A DNA stretch of 64,000 nucleotides from Trachythela sp. YZ-2020 (Eukaryota; Cnidaria; Anthozoa; Malacalcyonacea; Clavulariidae). A model generated the notes under the pieces. It was given only the letters and a program-made list of their open reading frames with translations. It searched no databases and was not told the DNA's origin. Positions 1 to 11,669 of the stretch are shown here, piece by piece (within the stretch, counting starts at the first letter, position 1; every line of letters starts with the position of its first letter). Location: positions 1,276,001 through 1,340,000 of the forward strand of contig JADLSH010000114.1 in assembly GCA_016169945.1 (NCBI GenBank), read 5' to 3'. Made by a program: the position numbers and the translations under genes.

Positions 1-1049
1 AGCTAGTGATGGGTGATTACCGATACCAGGCCCAAACCGGAAGTGGTCGATACTGCACGGTATCGAAAAAGTGTTTTGATTACTTTTAAAATTAGACATT
101 TATTATAATCCTGTAGTTTTCATGGTTATTTCCAATAAAATTTACGTACTTTTTCGTATTTTGCTGCATTTATCAATTTAATCAAACTTCCTTTACTTTG
201 TTTGACATTCTATCCACTTTCCTTATTAATATTCCTGACCTCCCCGACAGAATAAATTATGAAAAAGGCGGGAAATAACAGTCGTGACTTACATTTATTA
301 TGTTGAAAATTGGAGGAAGTAATCGTTTGGGTAATCGATACCTCGATACCTTTACGAAAAAGTAATCAGTATCGTATCGAATCAGATACTGGTGGTATCG
401 CCCATCACTTTTGGGCGGGGGGGGGGGGGGTCGTATACTTCAATGGCAGGAATGAACACCCCCAGAGGCAACTGGTTTTGTTTCTAAACGTCTCATTGAC
501 TTTTTAAAATTGCAATTTCTCTCATAAGGGACTTTAATATAAAGGGTGCATTGTTGCACATTAGTTCCCTTTCGCGTCATTTTTGAGAGTTAAAGATCAC
601 TCTTTATCTACTAGAACAGATATTAGGACACTTTGGAACTACTTACCATATGAAATTTGTCAGGAATAGCATTGATTTAGCAGATTTACCACGGCAAATG
701 ACTGTATTTTCGAGTGAACTGCTCAGGATTCGTTGTATGATCATGAAACGCATTTGGGCGATTTCTCTTCGCTTTTTCACGTAATTATCCATCGCTGACG
801 TTCTTCCTGAATATAGAAAGCTTTCGTCTTGTTATATATTGAAACATTTTGTTTTAAGACAGCTAAAAGACGTCGGATTCACATATATTTTGCCATCTTT
901 TTCAACACATGACTCTGTCCGTCCATTGAACGACTTTTGTCTGCAGTGCTTCCACTCGCCCAAAATTGAATTTCCTTTTCTCATCCTTATTTTTTATAAA
1001 ATTTCCTTCCAAAAAATTGCAAAATTTCCTTCCAAATTTCCGGGCATTA
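1..1049. other. Intergenic, no gene seen
   Basis: No convincing exon is visible. The first 400 bases contain several ggtatcg/cgatacc words, and a pure G run lies near 418-430. Short open frames here start with non-ATG codons and show no domain. Confidence 0.5.
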
Positions 1050-2134
1050 GCTATTTTCCTCTGTTTTTACTACAAAACCAAGTCAAACATCTCCTCAAGA
1101 TGTGCGAAATTTTGAATATGAATTAAGGGTCTTTTCCACTCATCGCAAAAACCAGCTCGCAAACTCGCTGCGAGTGCTTGCATCTGATTAAAATAGACTG
1201 TCGAGCAGTGTGATTGGATGAAAGTACATGCAGCGAGTTAACGCGAGTTGGCTCTTGCGATGAGTGGAAAAGAGCCTTTAATCAATTACGTTTTACATTG
1301 ATCAGGTTACTGATAAGTTAATTAATGAAGTTCTGGCGCTTCAGTTTGTCCGCCAACATTTCTTCGGTATGTTTAGTTCAGAATGCTTTTTTAAACAAAT
1401 TTTATACTGAAGGCTGTCATTTAGCAGAATCTCAGACTTCTAGACTGACTCTTGCACAAAATGATGCAGTTCTCTGAACCTCTGATGTTCGCAGCCTAAC
1501 GAAAATAGCAATCATGTTTCTATAGTTTTCACTGCTTTCGAGCTTTAATTTTATTGAAAAAACGAGTCATCGGCGTACAAAGACGAGCAGAATTGAACAC
1601 CTTGAATTAAGCTAAGTTCCCCTTGTTTTTAAAATACAGCTGAGATACGAGAACTGTACAAACCCTCTATTTCCAGCAACACTCACCATTCATGCATTCC
1701 TTGCTTCTGTCATTAATAACATCATTACGTTTACATTAACGTGTCATTAAGTAACAATTCAAAAACTTCTCTACAAGCTAACAATATTTTTTTCTTACTG
1801 ATGTAACAAATAGTTATTAAATTTGCCTAAAAGAACTGACTCGTTATATTATGGACCAATGTGGAGTTTTACCGTAATTGCGTATATATATCCAATTCGG
1901 GACAAATACCTTTGTCTTCAAAACATGCGGCTACGCGGAAACGATTGATATATATGCGAAGTGTTGTATTGGAATAAATATGTAAAAACAGTATTTGTGA
2001 AACATGAGGTATGCAAATCCAATCCCCAATCCGATTCCAATTCGATGTGATCGGATTACATTCGGATTCGGAGAGATAAAAAGAAATTTCGAATTGAAAA
2101 ATAACGGCCCACCAGTCGGATCGGAATAATTTAA
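1050..2134 (+). repeat. Dispersed repeat, copy A
   Basis: Diverged direct copy of 11670-12299. Shared blocks include the stretch with tgcgaaattttgaat near 1103, the tgttcgcagc block near 1488, the aattaagctaagttcccc block near 1605, and the aaacatgcggctacgc block near 1920. Copy A carries an extra MITE (1127-1277) that copy B lacks. No coding capacity is seen. Confidence 0.75.
1127..1277. mobile_element. 151-bp MITE with TTAA target duplication
   Basis: Terminal inverted repeats of about 22 bases: the left end reads GGGTCTTTTCCACTCATCGC and the right end is its near-perfect reverse complement. Both ends are flanked by TTAA (1123-1126 and 1278-1281). The paralogous repeat at 11759-11762 has a single TTAA and no insert, so this is an insertion with a filled and an empty site. 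TTAA duplication is the hallmark of piggyBac-type transposition; the superfamily call is inference. Confidence 0.85.
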
Positions 2135-3005
2135 TTACACGCTAGAGCGCCTGCGGTATCATATATGATACCAAGTTATATACTAATGAATTCAATAACT
2201 AGAAATCCTAATATGATTTACATCGCGTATAGATAGATATATAGATATATCGGTTGATTTATTAAAACATTTTTCCATGTTGAGTTTTTATTCGTGAAAT
2301 TACTTTCGAAAACGTAAAAATAGAATAACGAGTAATGAAAGGCATATATTAAAGATTCAAGTATAGAAAATAAAATTTATGCAATTAATTAAGAACGTAT
2401 TTCTTCATTTTCGTGAAATAGCTAATTTTGTACATGTGAAAGGTGAAATGGCTGTTTTACTTCACGTGAAACGTGATCAACCCCCCGCCCCTTTACCACC
2501 CTCTTATATTAAAATTCCTTCTAAAAGAACTGAAATTTCATAATTTGGACATGCTGCAAAATTGTTGTCAGCGTTCTTGCGGCCGACTTAAGTGATTCTA
2601 GAAGCAAACGGTTAGTTATATTGATCAGTAAAATATCAATGTATTGGCATGATATGATAGTTATTCTATCTAATATAGAAACCTGGAACTTCCATTAAAG
2701 CTAACGTTGTAATACTACAAAATATGGTGAGGGATGCATTTTTTGGGACACCCTAAATTTCACGTTTTCATATTTTGTTTGTACTTTGTTAAGTTTTGAC
2801 TAAAAGTTATGTTAAGTTCGTACTAAAAAAGGGCTCAATGCCGTTATGTGTTTCCACAACGCACGCCACTAATTTCAAAACGAAGGGCCTTTGCTCGATA
2901 CTTGTTATATTTTGCAAGCAGTTTGATCCCGTTTAGCATGTAGCATGCTTTCTACCATGTACTTGTGTTTGGCTGAACGCACAACTCACCATCTTTCTAA
3001 AGCGC
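2135..3005. other. Intergenic, no gene seen
   Basis: AT-rich sequence with no exon-like open frame, no recognised domain and no strong repeat structure apart from short tagatatat runs near 2230. Confidence 0.45.
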
Positions 3006-3029
3006 CAGAGAAGGCAACAACCCCGAGTA

Positions 3030-3860
3030 GTGAAATGTAAAAATTGAAAATATTTGGTGTCAACCAAAACAGTAATAAAAAATCTTGCTGGCCTATTACA
3101 CGAAGTACAAACGTCTCTCCCAAAATATTGCGGGAAAACGCTGGTTTCTGTGCCACAAATTAACAGAACTGAATTTGACTTTTCGTTCTGTTTACATGTA
3201 TATTGTCATGGAAGTGAGGAAACATTTGACACTGCATTTGATGACGTCATTACATTATTCAATTCATTCGCGTGTAAGTACTTTATGTACGCCTAAAACC
3301 AATACTTCATGTACATGTAAGCCTGTCACCAATCCAACACTACAAAACCTATCCCAAAATTCTTTCGGGATACATGAATAATAGGCATACATGAAGTATG
3401 CGGCCCTCTTTAGTCGTATTCTTTTCTCCGCATATGAAATCCCTGCAGACGAAAATGAATCATCGATATCTCCTGATTTTTTAGAAAATTTTGCTTATCT
3501 TTAAGAATGTCAGCTAATAATTTCTTTAAATTTCTCTTTAAATAAGGATGTACGTCGCCTCTTTAAAAAACAAAAATTAACAAATTCCAACTACATTTGA
3601 AGTAAAATATAATTGCTAAACACATTCTACAGGAAAAATCGAAAGCTTCGAAATAATCAACAGTGTAATTACCTATCTCCCGATTTCGCGTTCCTATGGT
3701 TGGCTAAATGTGTCAAAAGGAAAACCGCGCTAATCATACATGTAATGAGATAGTATAAAAAACCGTGATAAATCTGTGATCTGCATAATAATCGATCGAA
3801 CTGCTGTCGCAAAAGTAATAAAAACATTACCAGAAAATGCCAAAATATCTATACTGATTG
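3030..3860 (+). repeat. Dispersed repeat, inverted copy of 40.4-42.0 kb
   Basis: The reverse complement of this segment recurs, diverged, across about 40370-40800 and 41400-41921. Shared blocks include the gtacatgaagtat motif, the ttcatatgcggagaaaag block, the block around 3620 (cacattctacagg) and the tgcgacag/tcgatc block near 3800. Short open frames at 3054-3381 are within the repeat and are not considered genes. Confidence 0.7.
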
Positions 3861-3946
3861 CTGATAAAATAGAAATTCATTACAATAAAATCATAAAAAT
3901 TGAATAAAATTAAAATGCATAGGCACTTTCATGAAAAAAATAATGA

Positions 3947-4958
3947 TTACTTGGTGCATACAGCGCATGTCAGCTCAGCACCTTGTACATACGGGGCACA
4001 TGGTAGGGAACCACAGTGACTCTCAACAACATACAACAAAGCCCCGTTCAAATCCGCGTGAGTTCCCAACGTAGAATCCGGTGCAGAATCAACACAAATA
4101 AATTGACTTCGTTTATGGCTGAGGTTATCAGACATTAGGTATCCTTTGTACTCTAGGGTCCACTCCTTTGGACAGACGTTGCGTGCGGGTATCATCACCT
4201 GGCTGCCACGTGATTCAGCAAAGCACACGGCACAAGGTGCGTCATGATCGTGAAGATTCTTCGGGAAGAGAGGTGCGTGTGCATTCATTTCGTATTCAAC
4301 TCCATAGATATAAGAATAACCTTGGTTACCATGCATTCACTGTTTTATCGTAGATTGGTTTGAGAGGCATACAGAGATAGTTTGAACCACCACCGGCATG
4401 AGGGAAATAATTGTTATGAAGAAAATATCAATCAGTAGCGGTGAGAATTAACTAGGAGGAAACACGTACCAGTTATTTCAACGTCGTTCAAACTTGATCG
4501 GGAAGGATTTACGGTGGCAAGTATTTGGCAATATTTTTCAGTAAGCATCAAATCCTTCCCGATCAAGTCTCTTTGAACAGTATATATAATCTTTAATAAA
4601 CTCAAAAATTTTCGAGATATCATCTCTGCAAAAAATTCTGCAAATTTCAGGGATTCTAGATGGATTTAATATTTCGATGGAAGATATTTCGGGGGACTAA
4701 TCCCCAGCGATCGGTTTTTCTCACAAGGCAGCTATTGAAATCTGTAGAAACGTCTGTATATTGACAGTACTTATAAATATTATTTACTTTGGTAACATAT
4801 GAAACATGTTATTTGATATACCTACCCTCATATAACAGCGTTGTTCCACTAGGACAAGCCTTTCTACCCGATCTTGTATACACGGATCCTCCAGAACCCC
4901 GCCCCCGCTGGTCCAGACACACCCGGAGGTCCCCGATATCCCTGTTTTCCAGATGGTC
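3947..4958 (-). pseudogene. Short-chain collagen C4-like protein, decayed (two exons visible)
   Basis: Minus-strand exon 4958-4826 begins with five or six Gly-X-Y triplets (GPSGKQGYRGPPGVSG) and then the start of the C-terminal globular domain (VYTRSGRKACPSGTTLLYEG), followed by a good donor. The next exon, about 4451-3947, has HAGGGSNYLCMP, then YIYGVEYE, MIPARNVCP, EYKGYLMS and ends CGSLPCAPYVQGAELTCAVC, the cysteine-rich tail of sponge/cnidarian short-chain collagens. These are secreted matrix proteins. Lesions: a frameshift in the G-rich collagen/globular junction near 4905, an in-frame stop near 4430, a frame mismatch across the intron, and a one-base shift near 4335 between DKTVN and GNQGYSY. 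The usual Trp of the YxRWGR motif is Ser. No signal-peptide exon was found; the DNA upstream is satellite. Either a pseudogene or, less likely, a poorly polished assembly. Confidence 0.8.
4493..4567. repeat. Perfect 18-bp-arm hairpin
   Basis: The left arm CTTGATCGGGAAGGATTT at 4493-4510 is exactly repeated in inverse at 4550-4567, with a 39-base loop. Flanking gttcaaa/tttgaac words extend the symmetry loosely. It lies in the intron of the collagen pseudogene and may be a minimal foldback element. Confidence 0.85.
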
Positions 4959-4999
4959 CTAGAGAATGTACGCAAAGTTCTTACAATCACTCGTATCAA

Positions 5000-5209
5000 G
5001 ATATATCTGTATTGGCTGTCTATTGTGTTAAAATAAGCACGGAATTCGGCCGACACTAAAAGATAACCTGATAACTTAGCTTCAGAGACCTGCGTATGCC
5101 AAAATAACAGTGGCGAAAATTTTGGTGCGGTGGGCATTTCCTTCCCCAACTATCCGAAATAGAAAATTTGTCCTCATTCAGTACTGGCGGGATTCTATTG
5201 TTTTGTAAT
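5000..5209. other. Short unique spacer before the satellite
   Basis: No exon was found between the collagen exon and the satellite. The gene's upstream exons, if they exist, must lie beyond the satellite or are lost. Confidence 0.4.
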
Positions 5210-7835
5210 GCTTAGTAGTAGTAGTAGTAGTAGTAGAAGTAGTAGTAGTAGTGGTAGTAGTGGTAGTAGTGGCAGTAGTGGCAGTAGTGGCAGAAAAAGG
5301 GCAGTGGCAGGCAGAAAAGGGCAGCAGTGGCAGTAGTGGCAATGGTGGCAGAGTAGCAGCAGGCAGCAGTGGCAGTAGTGGCAGTGGCAGAGGTGTAGTG
5401 CCAGGAGGGGCAGTAGTGGCAGTAGTGGCAGTAGTGGCAGTAGTGGCAGTAGTGGCAGTAGTGGCAGTAGTGGCAGTAGTGGCAGTAGTGGCAGTAGTGG
5501 CAGGTGGAAAAAGTGGCAGTACAGCAGTGGCAGAAAATGGTGGCAGAGCAGAGTACAGAGTAAGGTGAGTAAGCAGTGGCAGCAGTGGTGGCGCAGTGGC
5601 GAGGCAGGTGGCAGTAGTGGCAGTAGTGGCAGTAGTGGCAGTAGTGGCAGTAGTGGCAGTGGCAGTAGTGGCAGGGTAGTGGCAGTAGTGGCAGTAGTGG
5701 CAGGTGGCATGGCAGCAGTGGCAGTGGCAGAAAACAGTGGCAAAAGTGGCATGGCAGTAGTGGCAGTAGTGGCAGCAGTGGCAGGCAGTGTGAGTGTCAG
5801 AGTGGCAGAGTGGCAGAAAGTGGCAGCAGTGGCAGCAGTGGCAGAAAGCAGTGGTGGCAGTGGTGGCAGCAGTGGTGCAGGTGGCAGGCAGTAGTACAGG
5901 TAGTGGCGGAGTGGCAGCAGTGGCAGTGGTGGCAGCAGTACAGTGGCAGGCGGTGGTGGCAGTAGTGGCAGGCAGTAGTGGCAGTGGCAGTGGCAGAGTG
6001 GTGGCAGTGGTGCAGCGGTGGTGGCAGAGTGGCAGGTAGTGGCAGTGGTGGCAGTGGCAGCAGTGGCAGAAAAAGGCAGGTGCAGCAGTGCAGTGCAGTG
6101 GCGGTGGTGGCAAGGCAGTGGCAGTGGTAGTGGCAGTAGTGGCAGCAGCAGGTGGTGGCAGCAGTGGCAGCAGTGGGCAGAGTGGCAGGTGGCAGTGGCA
6201 GAGTAAGGCAGTGGCAGAAGGCAGAGTGGTGGCAGTGGCAGTAGTGGCAGTAGTGGCAGTAGTGGCAGTAGTGGCAGTAGTGGCAGTAGTGGCAGTAGTG
6301 GCAGTAGTGGCAGTAGTGGCAGTAGTGGCAGTAGTGGCAGTAGTGGCAGTAGTGGCAGTAGTGGCAGTAGTGGCAGTAGTGGCAGTAGTGGCAGTGGCAG
6401 TGTGGCAGTGTGGCAGTGTGGCAGTGTGGCAGAGGTGGCAGTGCGGTGGCAGTGGTGGCAGTGGCAGTGTGGCAGAGGTGGCAGTGTGGCAGAGGTGGCA
6501 GTGCGGTGGCAGTGTGGCAGTGGCAGTAGTGGCAGCAGGCAGTGGTGGTAGCAGCAGCAGTGGCAGTGGTAGTAGTGGTAGTAGTGGTAGTAGTGGTGGC
6601 AGTAGTGGCAGTAGTGGCAGTAGTGGCAGTAGTGGCAGTAGTGGCAGTAGTGGCAGTAGTGGCAGTAGTGGCAGTAGTGGCAGTAGTGGCAGTAGTGGCA
6701 GTGGTGGCAGTAGGGGTAGTGGTGGCAGTAGTGGCAGTAGTGGCAGTGAGTGGCAGTGGCAGTGGCAGGTAAGTGGCAGCAGTGGCAGTGCAGTGCAGTA
6801 GTGGCAGTGAGTGGCAGTGGTAGCAGTAGTAAAGTGGCAGTGGCAGTAGGTGGCAGTGATGGTAGTAGTGGCAGTGGCAGTAGTAGTGCAGAGTGGGCAG
6901 TGGCAGTGGCAGTGGCAGTAGTTGCAGCAGTGGCAGTAGTTGCAGCAGTGGCAGTGGTCAGCAGTGATAGCGGTGGCAGTGGTGGCAGTGGTGGCAGTGG
7001 TGGCAGTGGTGGCAGTGGTGGCAGTGGTGGCAGTGGTGGCAGTGGTGGCAGTGGTGGCAGTGCGGTGGCAGTGCAGTGGCAGTGGTGGCAGTGGTGGCAG
7101 CAGCAGCAGTGGCAGTAGTGGCAGTAGTGGCAGTAGTGGCAGTAGTGGCAGTAGTGGCAGTAGTGGCAGTAGTGGCAGTAGTGGCAGTAGTGGCAGTAGT
7201 GGCAGTAGTGGCAGTAGTGGCAGTAGTGGCAGTAGTGGCAGTAGTGGTGCAGTGGTGCAGTAGCAGTGCAGTGGTGGTAGTGGTGGCAGTAGCAGTAGCA
7301 GCAGTAGTGGCAGTAGCACCATGGCAGGTGGTGGCAGTGTAGTAGTGACAGCAGTGGTGGCAGCAGTGGTGGCAGCAGTGGCAGGTGGCAGTGGTGGTGG
7401 TGCAGCAGGCAGTGGCAGCAGTGGCAGCAGTAGCAGTGGTGGCAGTAGTGGTAGCAGTGGCAGTAGTGGTGCAGTGGCAGTAGTGGTAGCAGCAGGTAGC
7501 AGTGGTAGTAGTGGTAGTGGCAGTGGTGATGTGGCAGTGGCAGGTGGTAGCACTGGCATTGGTGTGATAGTAGTGATAACAGCAGTGCGCAGTGTTGCAG
7601 TGGTGCAGTAGTAGTAGTAGTAGTAGTGGTAGTAGTGGTAGTACTAGTGGTAGTAGTAGTAGTGGTAGTAGTGGTAGTAGTGGCAGTAGTTGTAGTAGTG
7701 ATAGTAGTGGTAGTGATGGTAGTGGTGGTAGTAGTGGTAGTAGTGGTAGAAGTGGTAGTAGTGGTAGTAGTGGTAGTAGTGGTAGTAGTGGTAGTAGTGG
7801 TAGTAGTGGTAGTAGTGGTAGTAGTAGTAGTTAAA
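5210..7835. repeat. 2.6-kb GGCAGTAGT nonamer / trinucleotide satellite
   Basis: Almost the whole interval is built of GGCAGT and AGT units. The dominant period is nine (GGCAGTAGT), with pure runs near 5410-5510, 6238-6390, 6598-6700 and 7110-7240, and GGCAGTGGT runs near 6970-7060. The 3' end degrades to (GGTAGTAGT)n and (GTA)n. The nonamer has no stop codon in five of its six frames, which produces very long open frames on both strands (for example a 793-codon minus-strand frame 7559-5178). These are not genes: they have no exon structure and consist only of Ser-Gly, Ala-Val, Thr-Ala or Leu-Pro periodicity. Confidence 0.95.
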
Positions 7836-8051
7836 AACTGTATTAATATATATTACAACTAGTGGTAGTAGTGATGGTAGTGGTAGTGGAAGTAGTGGTA
7901 GTAGTGGCAGTAGTGGTGGTAGTGGTAGTGGTAGTGGTGGTGGTAGTGGTAGTGGTAGCGGTAGTGGTAGTGGTAGTGGTAGTGGTAGTGGTAGTGGTAG
8001 TAGTAGTGGTAGTAGTAGTAGTTAAAAGCCGTGTTGATATATATTACAACT
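7836..8051. repeat. Satellite tail with duplicated AT-rich interruption
   Basis: A second GGTAGT tract (7860-8022) is bracketed by two near-identical AT-rich boundaries, one at 7832-7859 and one at 8023-8050, each ending in atatattacaact. This looks like a tandem duplication of the satellite end together with about 28 bases of flanking DNA. Confidence 0.8.
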
Positions 8052-9839
8052 TCGTCCAGCATCAGTCTCAACTCATGCTAGTTAGTGTGTGCAACTACGC
8101 TAGAAACGCCCCAAAATATTTTAATCTACGCTAGGTAGATCCAACAGAAACTCTGAGAATATTATACGTAGAATCGTGTCTTCGTGAAGGATAATTTCAA
8201 AATTTTACCATATATAAGGTTTCTTATACTATATTATACCTGGAACAATGCTGTCACGTCCATCTCGACCTATAGAAACAAAAGTTTGGGATAAGAATGG
8301 AGAAAATGTAATTGGAACGAGATTTCTTAAAACGAAACGGTGGATTGGAAGCTTTGAAACTTTTCCTTCAACATATTTGGAAGGTGGATAGTGGTTTTCA
8401 GCAATTTGATTGGTTGCTCAGATCCGGATATATTTGCACTATTCATTGTGCATGGTGACGAGGTATTTATCTCATATATGTTAAAAAATACCCTACTTCA
8501 AACAAGCCACCCCAGTTTCAAACGTATCAAAAAGTTGTGAGTGCACTCTTCCGAGGGTTTAGCTTACTTATTATGCCCAGTAAACATTTTGGCAAGCACT
8601 CTCGCAAATTAATGTACAATGGGTCTTGCATTATTTAGTATATTTCTCCTATGTATATTATTTCTGATATTCCTAAAACTGTTACATAATGATGTTAGAC
8701 ACTCTACAAATCCGCTAATTACTATTACGTCCTTTTGTGTGAACATAAATTATGTATCAAAAGATTGTCTTTAGTTTACTTACCATCTCGTCCGGGTAAG
8801 TCGCGTTCACTCTCGGCTGAAGGGAAATCATTATTAACATTTTCCCTGTATAACGAAAAATGAGCAAAACCTGCATAGTATTTTAGTTGTACAAGTTCCC
8901 TACCGTTTCGCAACAGTGATAAGTAATATGACTAAACGAAGACATATCACCCTATACACAGCTGTCGAACTTTCTTGGATAACGTAATTACTCGTTTAGG
9001 CGACTTAATCGAAGCACCGTTAGACGGAATTGTTCGAGCTGAAAACTACAGTAACTGCAATTTTTAGTCAGCCTCGGACATTCATCATTCTTTCCGGCAT
9101 TGTTTTTGTGCTCTGTCGTTAAACTCTCTCCAGAAGCGAAGCCCTCGAAAATGAAAAGAGCGCCGGGACGCTCAAACGAGTAAATTCGGTAGATTGAAAC
9201 GTTAAATCTTACAGGTGCACTCCTTATGTTTGGTTTAAAGTGATATATACTGTTATCTGTACGATTGGGGACCGGATATATCATTATTTTGACATGATTG
9301 ACTATGTTTAAAAAACAGAAGATTATAGTCTTAAGAGGGTCCTGAAGGGGGGGGGGGACTAGTTCAAGTTTCCATGCCCAAATTCCATAGTCCCATCTTA
9401 TATTTTGCTCAAATCCCAATCCCATTCCCATTTGCTATTGGCTTCTTTTGTTAGTGAATCCCAGTCCCAGTGCATGAAATCCCATTTTCCTAGCCCAGAA
9501 TCAGGCGAATCCCAGCTCCCATTTTACCCCTTCAGGACACTCTCTGGAGAAACACGCCATCAAGATATAATCACTTGCAAATTTCCATACACTGTCAGAA
9601 CTAGGGGTAAGGATGTTGGTAGAACAAACGAACTCGTGCTCGAGACCATAGGAATTGCAACTTTCTGGAGGGGAATTTCAGCGAGGACGACAGTCTTGGA
9701 CAAAAGTAAGCCATAAAATCTGCCGAGATGTTGAAAATGTTAGTTTTCAACTTCAGGAAATAATTTACATCAGGTTGCAAAAACCTACCGTGTTTCCAGT
9801 TCGCTGTTGGACATACCACAGTTTGCATGGAGATGACAA
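8052..9839. other. Intergenic, no gene seen
   Basis: No recognisable exon. A G run lies near 9347-9357. Around 9380-9520 there are repeated cccattccca/cccagtccca words of a degenerate dispersed repeat, with related words near 13500 and 35210. Open frames at 8988-9431 and 9405-9716 show no domain. Confidence 0.5.
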
Positions 9840-11400
9840 ACTATGATTAGAATAGTAAATAAAATTTTGTGATCAGCCATTCTGTTGCCTGCTGTAAATA
9901 ACGAACTTGGTCTTTCCACCGAGAACTAGATCAGTTTTGTTTTTTCGAGGCTGCAATTAAATCCAGGATTGGACACGCGGTTTCTTCGGCGCTTCCTTGC
10001 CAAATAAAATGTTTAGTTCCCCTGGTACTGCTCACGTGCATTTATAGTGCGCAAACAAGTCAATTATCATTCATCATGTTATAATTATCATATCAGTGCA
10101 TTGTCCCTATAATACAGTAAACTTGAAACGCGGCAAACTTGAAAGTTTATAGTCATGTGTGCGTGGGTTGATGTTGAGGGTGTACTGAGAGTGAACGTTT
10201 TCCTTGTTTTAAAAATGTAAATATTCAGCTGCACGCATATGGCTGCTTCCTTCATTATTAGAACAACGTGTTTACTGAGCGTGATAACATATAACAAAAA
10301 GTAAAGATGAGTTTCCAGACACTGTGTTATAGGGACTATGATCAGTGCTTATATTTTTAGTGCACAAAATGAACGTGCAGGTTTGAATGTTCAGTTGAGT
10401 TCCACAATTTTGAATAGGTCTTTATACCTTGAGCCTCTTTGTTTTCGGTATTTTTAATCTAAATATAATTTAGTTGCCCTGCCTTTGCTTATCCATATCT
10501 TGAATTAGATTAATTACATACAATGATGTACAGTTTCCGGATATTATGATGATCACTTGAGTTATACTTGAGTCATACTCTTGAAAGAAAATATACTTGC
10601 CGAAAAGCGCAATGCAGGTACTTCAGTCTTAACGCCTCTCCTTCCTCGCCACTCCCTCTCCAAATAAGGTTTAGTTCCCCCGCCTTGCTCTTGTGTCTTT
10701 ACTTCACATAAACAAGTTAATTATAATCGTACCATAGGCAAAAAAAACACGAAGTGCCACCACTTCAAAAGACTCTCTTCTATCTGGCACTCCCTTTCAA
10801 ATAATGCTTAAATCCCTTCACTCCGTTTTAATGTTTTTAAATACAAATTCTCCCTGGCCTTTCTCAGCGCAGATATCTGCCGTTGAGTTTTGGTCTTGTA
10901 AAAATTTATAAATTCATATCTCGTTCTTTGTCGGTTTTATATTTCCGTTCAGAAACCGATAAACAGCGACGCATGGACACGTAACCTGCAGGCAGACCCC
11001 AAAAACATGCAGGCACTTCTCTCCCCTTCAACCTTATAGAGTAAATAGGCTATTTCCCTTAACTCTAGCTGTTCTCTTTCTTCTTGTGTGATTTTACACA
11101 TAAACAGGGTTCCAAAGTTCCTAAAATATATTTATTAAAAGAAAAATATTCAGCCACTTTCGTCTCAGTCTTGTCCCACTTCAGCGTTCAGCCTTATACA
11201 GTAAATAGTGTTATTTCCCACAGGCGGCCTTGTTCTCTGTGTTCTTGCATGTTTTCAACACATAAACAAATTATCATACAGATGCATGTGAAGTTTGCAT
11301 ATTTAAGAGATCAATTGGCTTCCACAGTTGTGAAAATATCCTCACGTTAAAAAAGTATAAATCGTCGCGAAAATATTTCGTACACTTAAACTGGATAAAA
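9840..11400 (+). repeat. Series of diverged repeat modules
   Basis: A module with the order aaataaaatgtttagttccc, a cttgtgt/ctcacgtg block, cacataaacaa and ttatcat recurs in decayed form near 10000, 10660, 10790, 11030 and 11200, and again near 11670. Spacing is irregular. No coding sequence is recognised. Confidence 0.55.
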
Positions 11401-11420
11401 CTCGCTGCAGGGCAATCCTT

Positions 11421-11657
11421 GTTCGCTCGATAGCTCAATAGCTAGAGCGGTGGACCGCTGTCCCAAAGGCGCGATGTCAAATCCCGCTCGAGTCAACTTT
11501 TACAGTTGACATCGAGGTTGATTTCGGCAGCATAAGAAATCATGTTGGACAAAAAGAATTGAAGGCACTTCACTGTGAGCGGATGTTGATGCTCGTCCCT
11601 TCTTACGTCATTCACTTTGCTGGCAAAGGGCCGACAGTTTCTCTTATCTTATATATA
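11421..11657 (+). mobile_element. tRNA-derived SINE
   Basis: The head resembles a tRNA: GATAGCTCAATAGCTAGAGC at 11429-11448 fits box A (TRGCNNAGYNGG) and atgtcaaatcccg near 11474 is a degenerate box B. The following body (11500-11657) includes gcgatgt, ttgacatcgagg and ggatgttgatgctcg. It has no clean acceptor stem and continues into a non-tRNA body, so it is a SINE rather than a tRNA gene. Confidence 0.65.
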
Positions 11658-11669
11658 ATCACCTTTCGA

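Noticed and set aside
5178..7559. 793-codon open frame on the minus strand, plus several 60-240-codon frames in the same tract
   Set aside because: A by-product of a stop-free nonamer satellite; composition is only periodic Leu-Pro, Thr-Ala or Ser-Gly, with no exon signals.
7626..8134. Poly-Val and Tyr-His frames
   Set aside because: (GTA)n/(GGTAGT)n satellite read in different frames.
8988..9716. 147- and 103-codon open frames
   Set aside because: Start at non-ATG or unsupported codons, no domain, overlap degenerate repeats on both strands.
11421..11500. Genuine tRNA gene
   Set aside because: Box A is fair but box B is degenerate, the acceptor stem does not close, and it continues into a SINE body.
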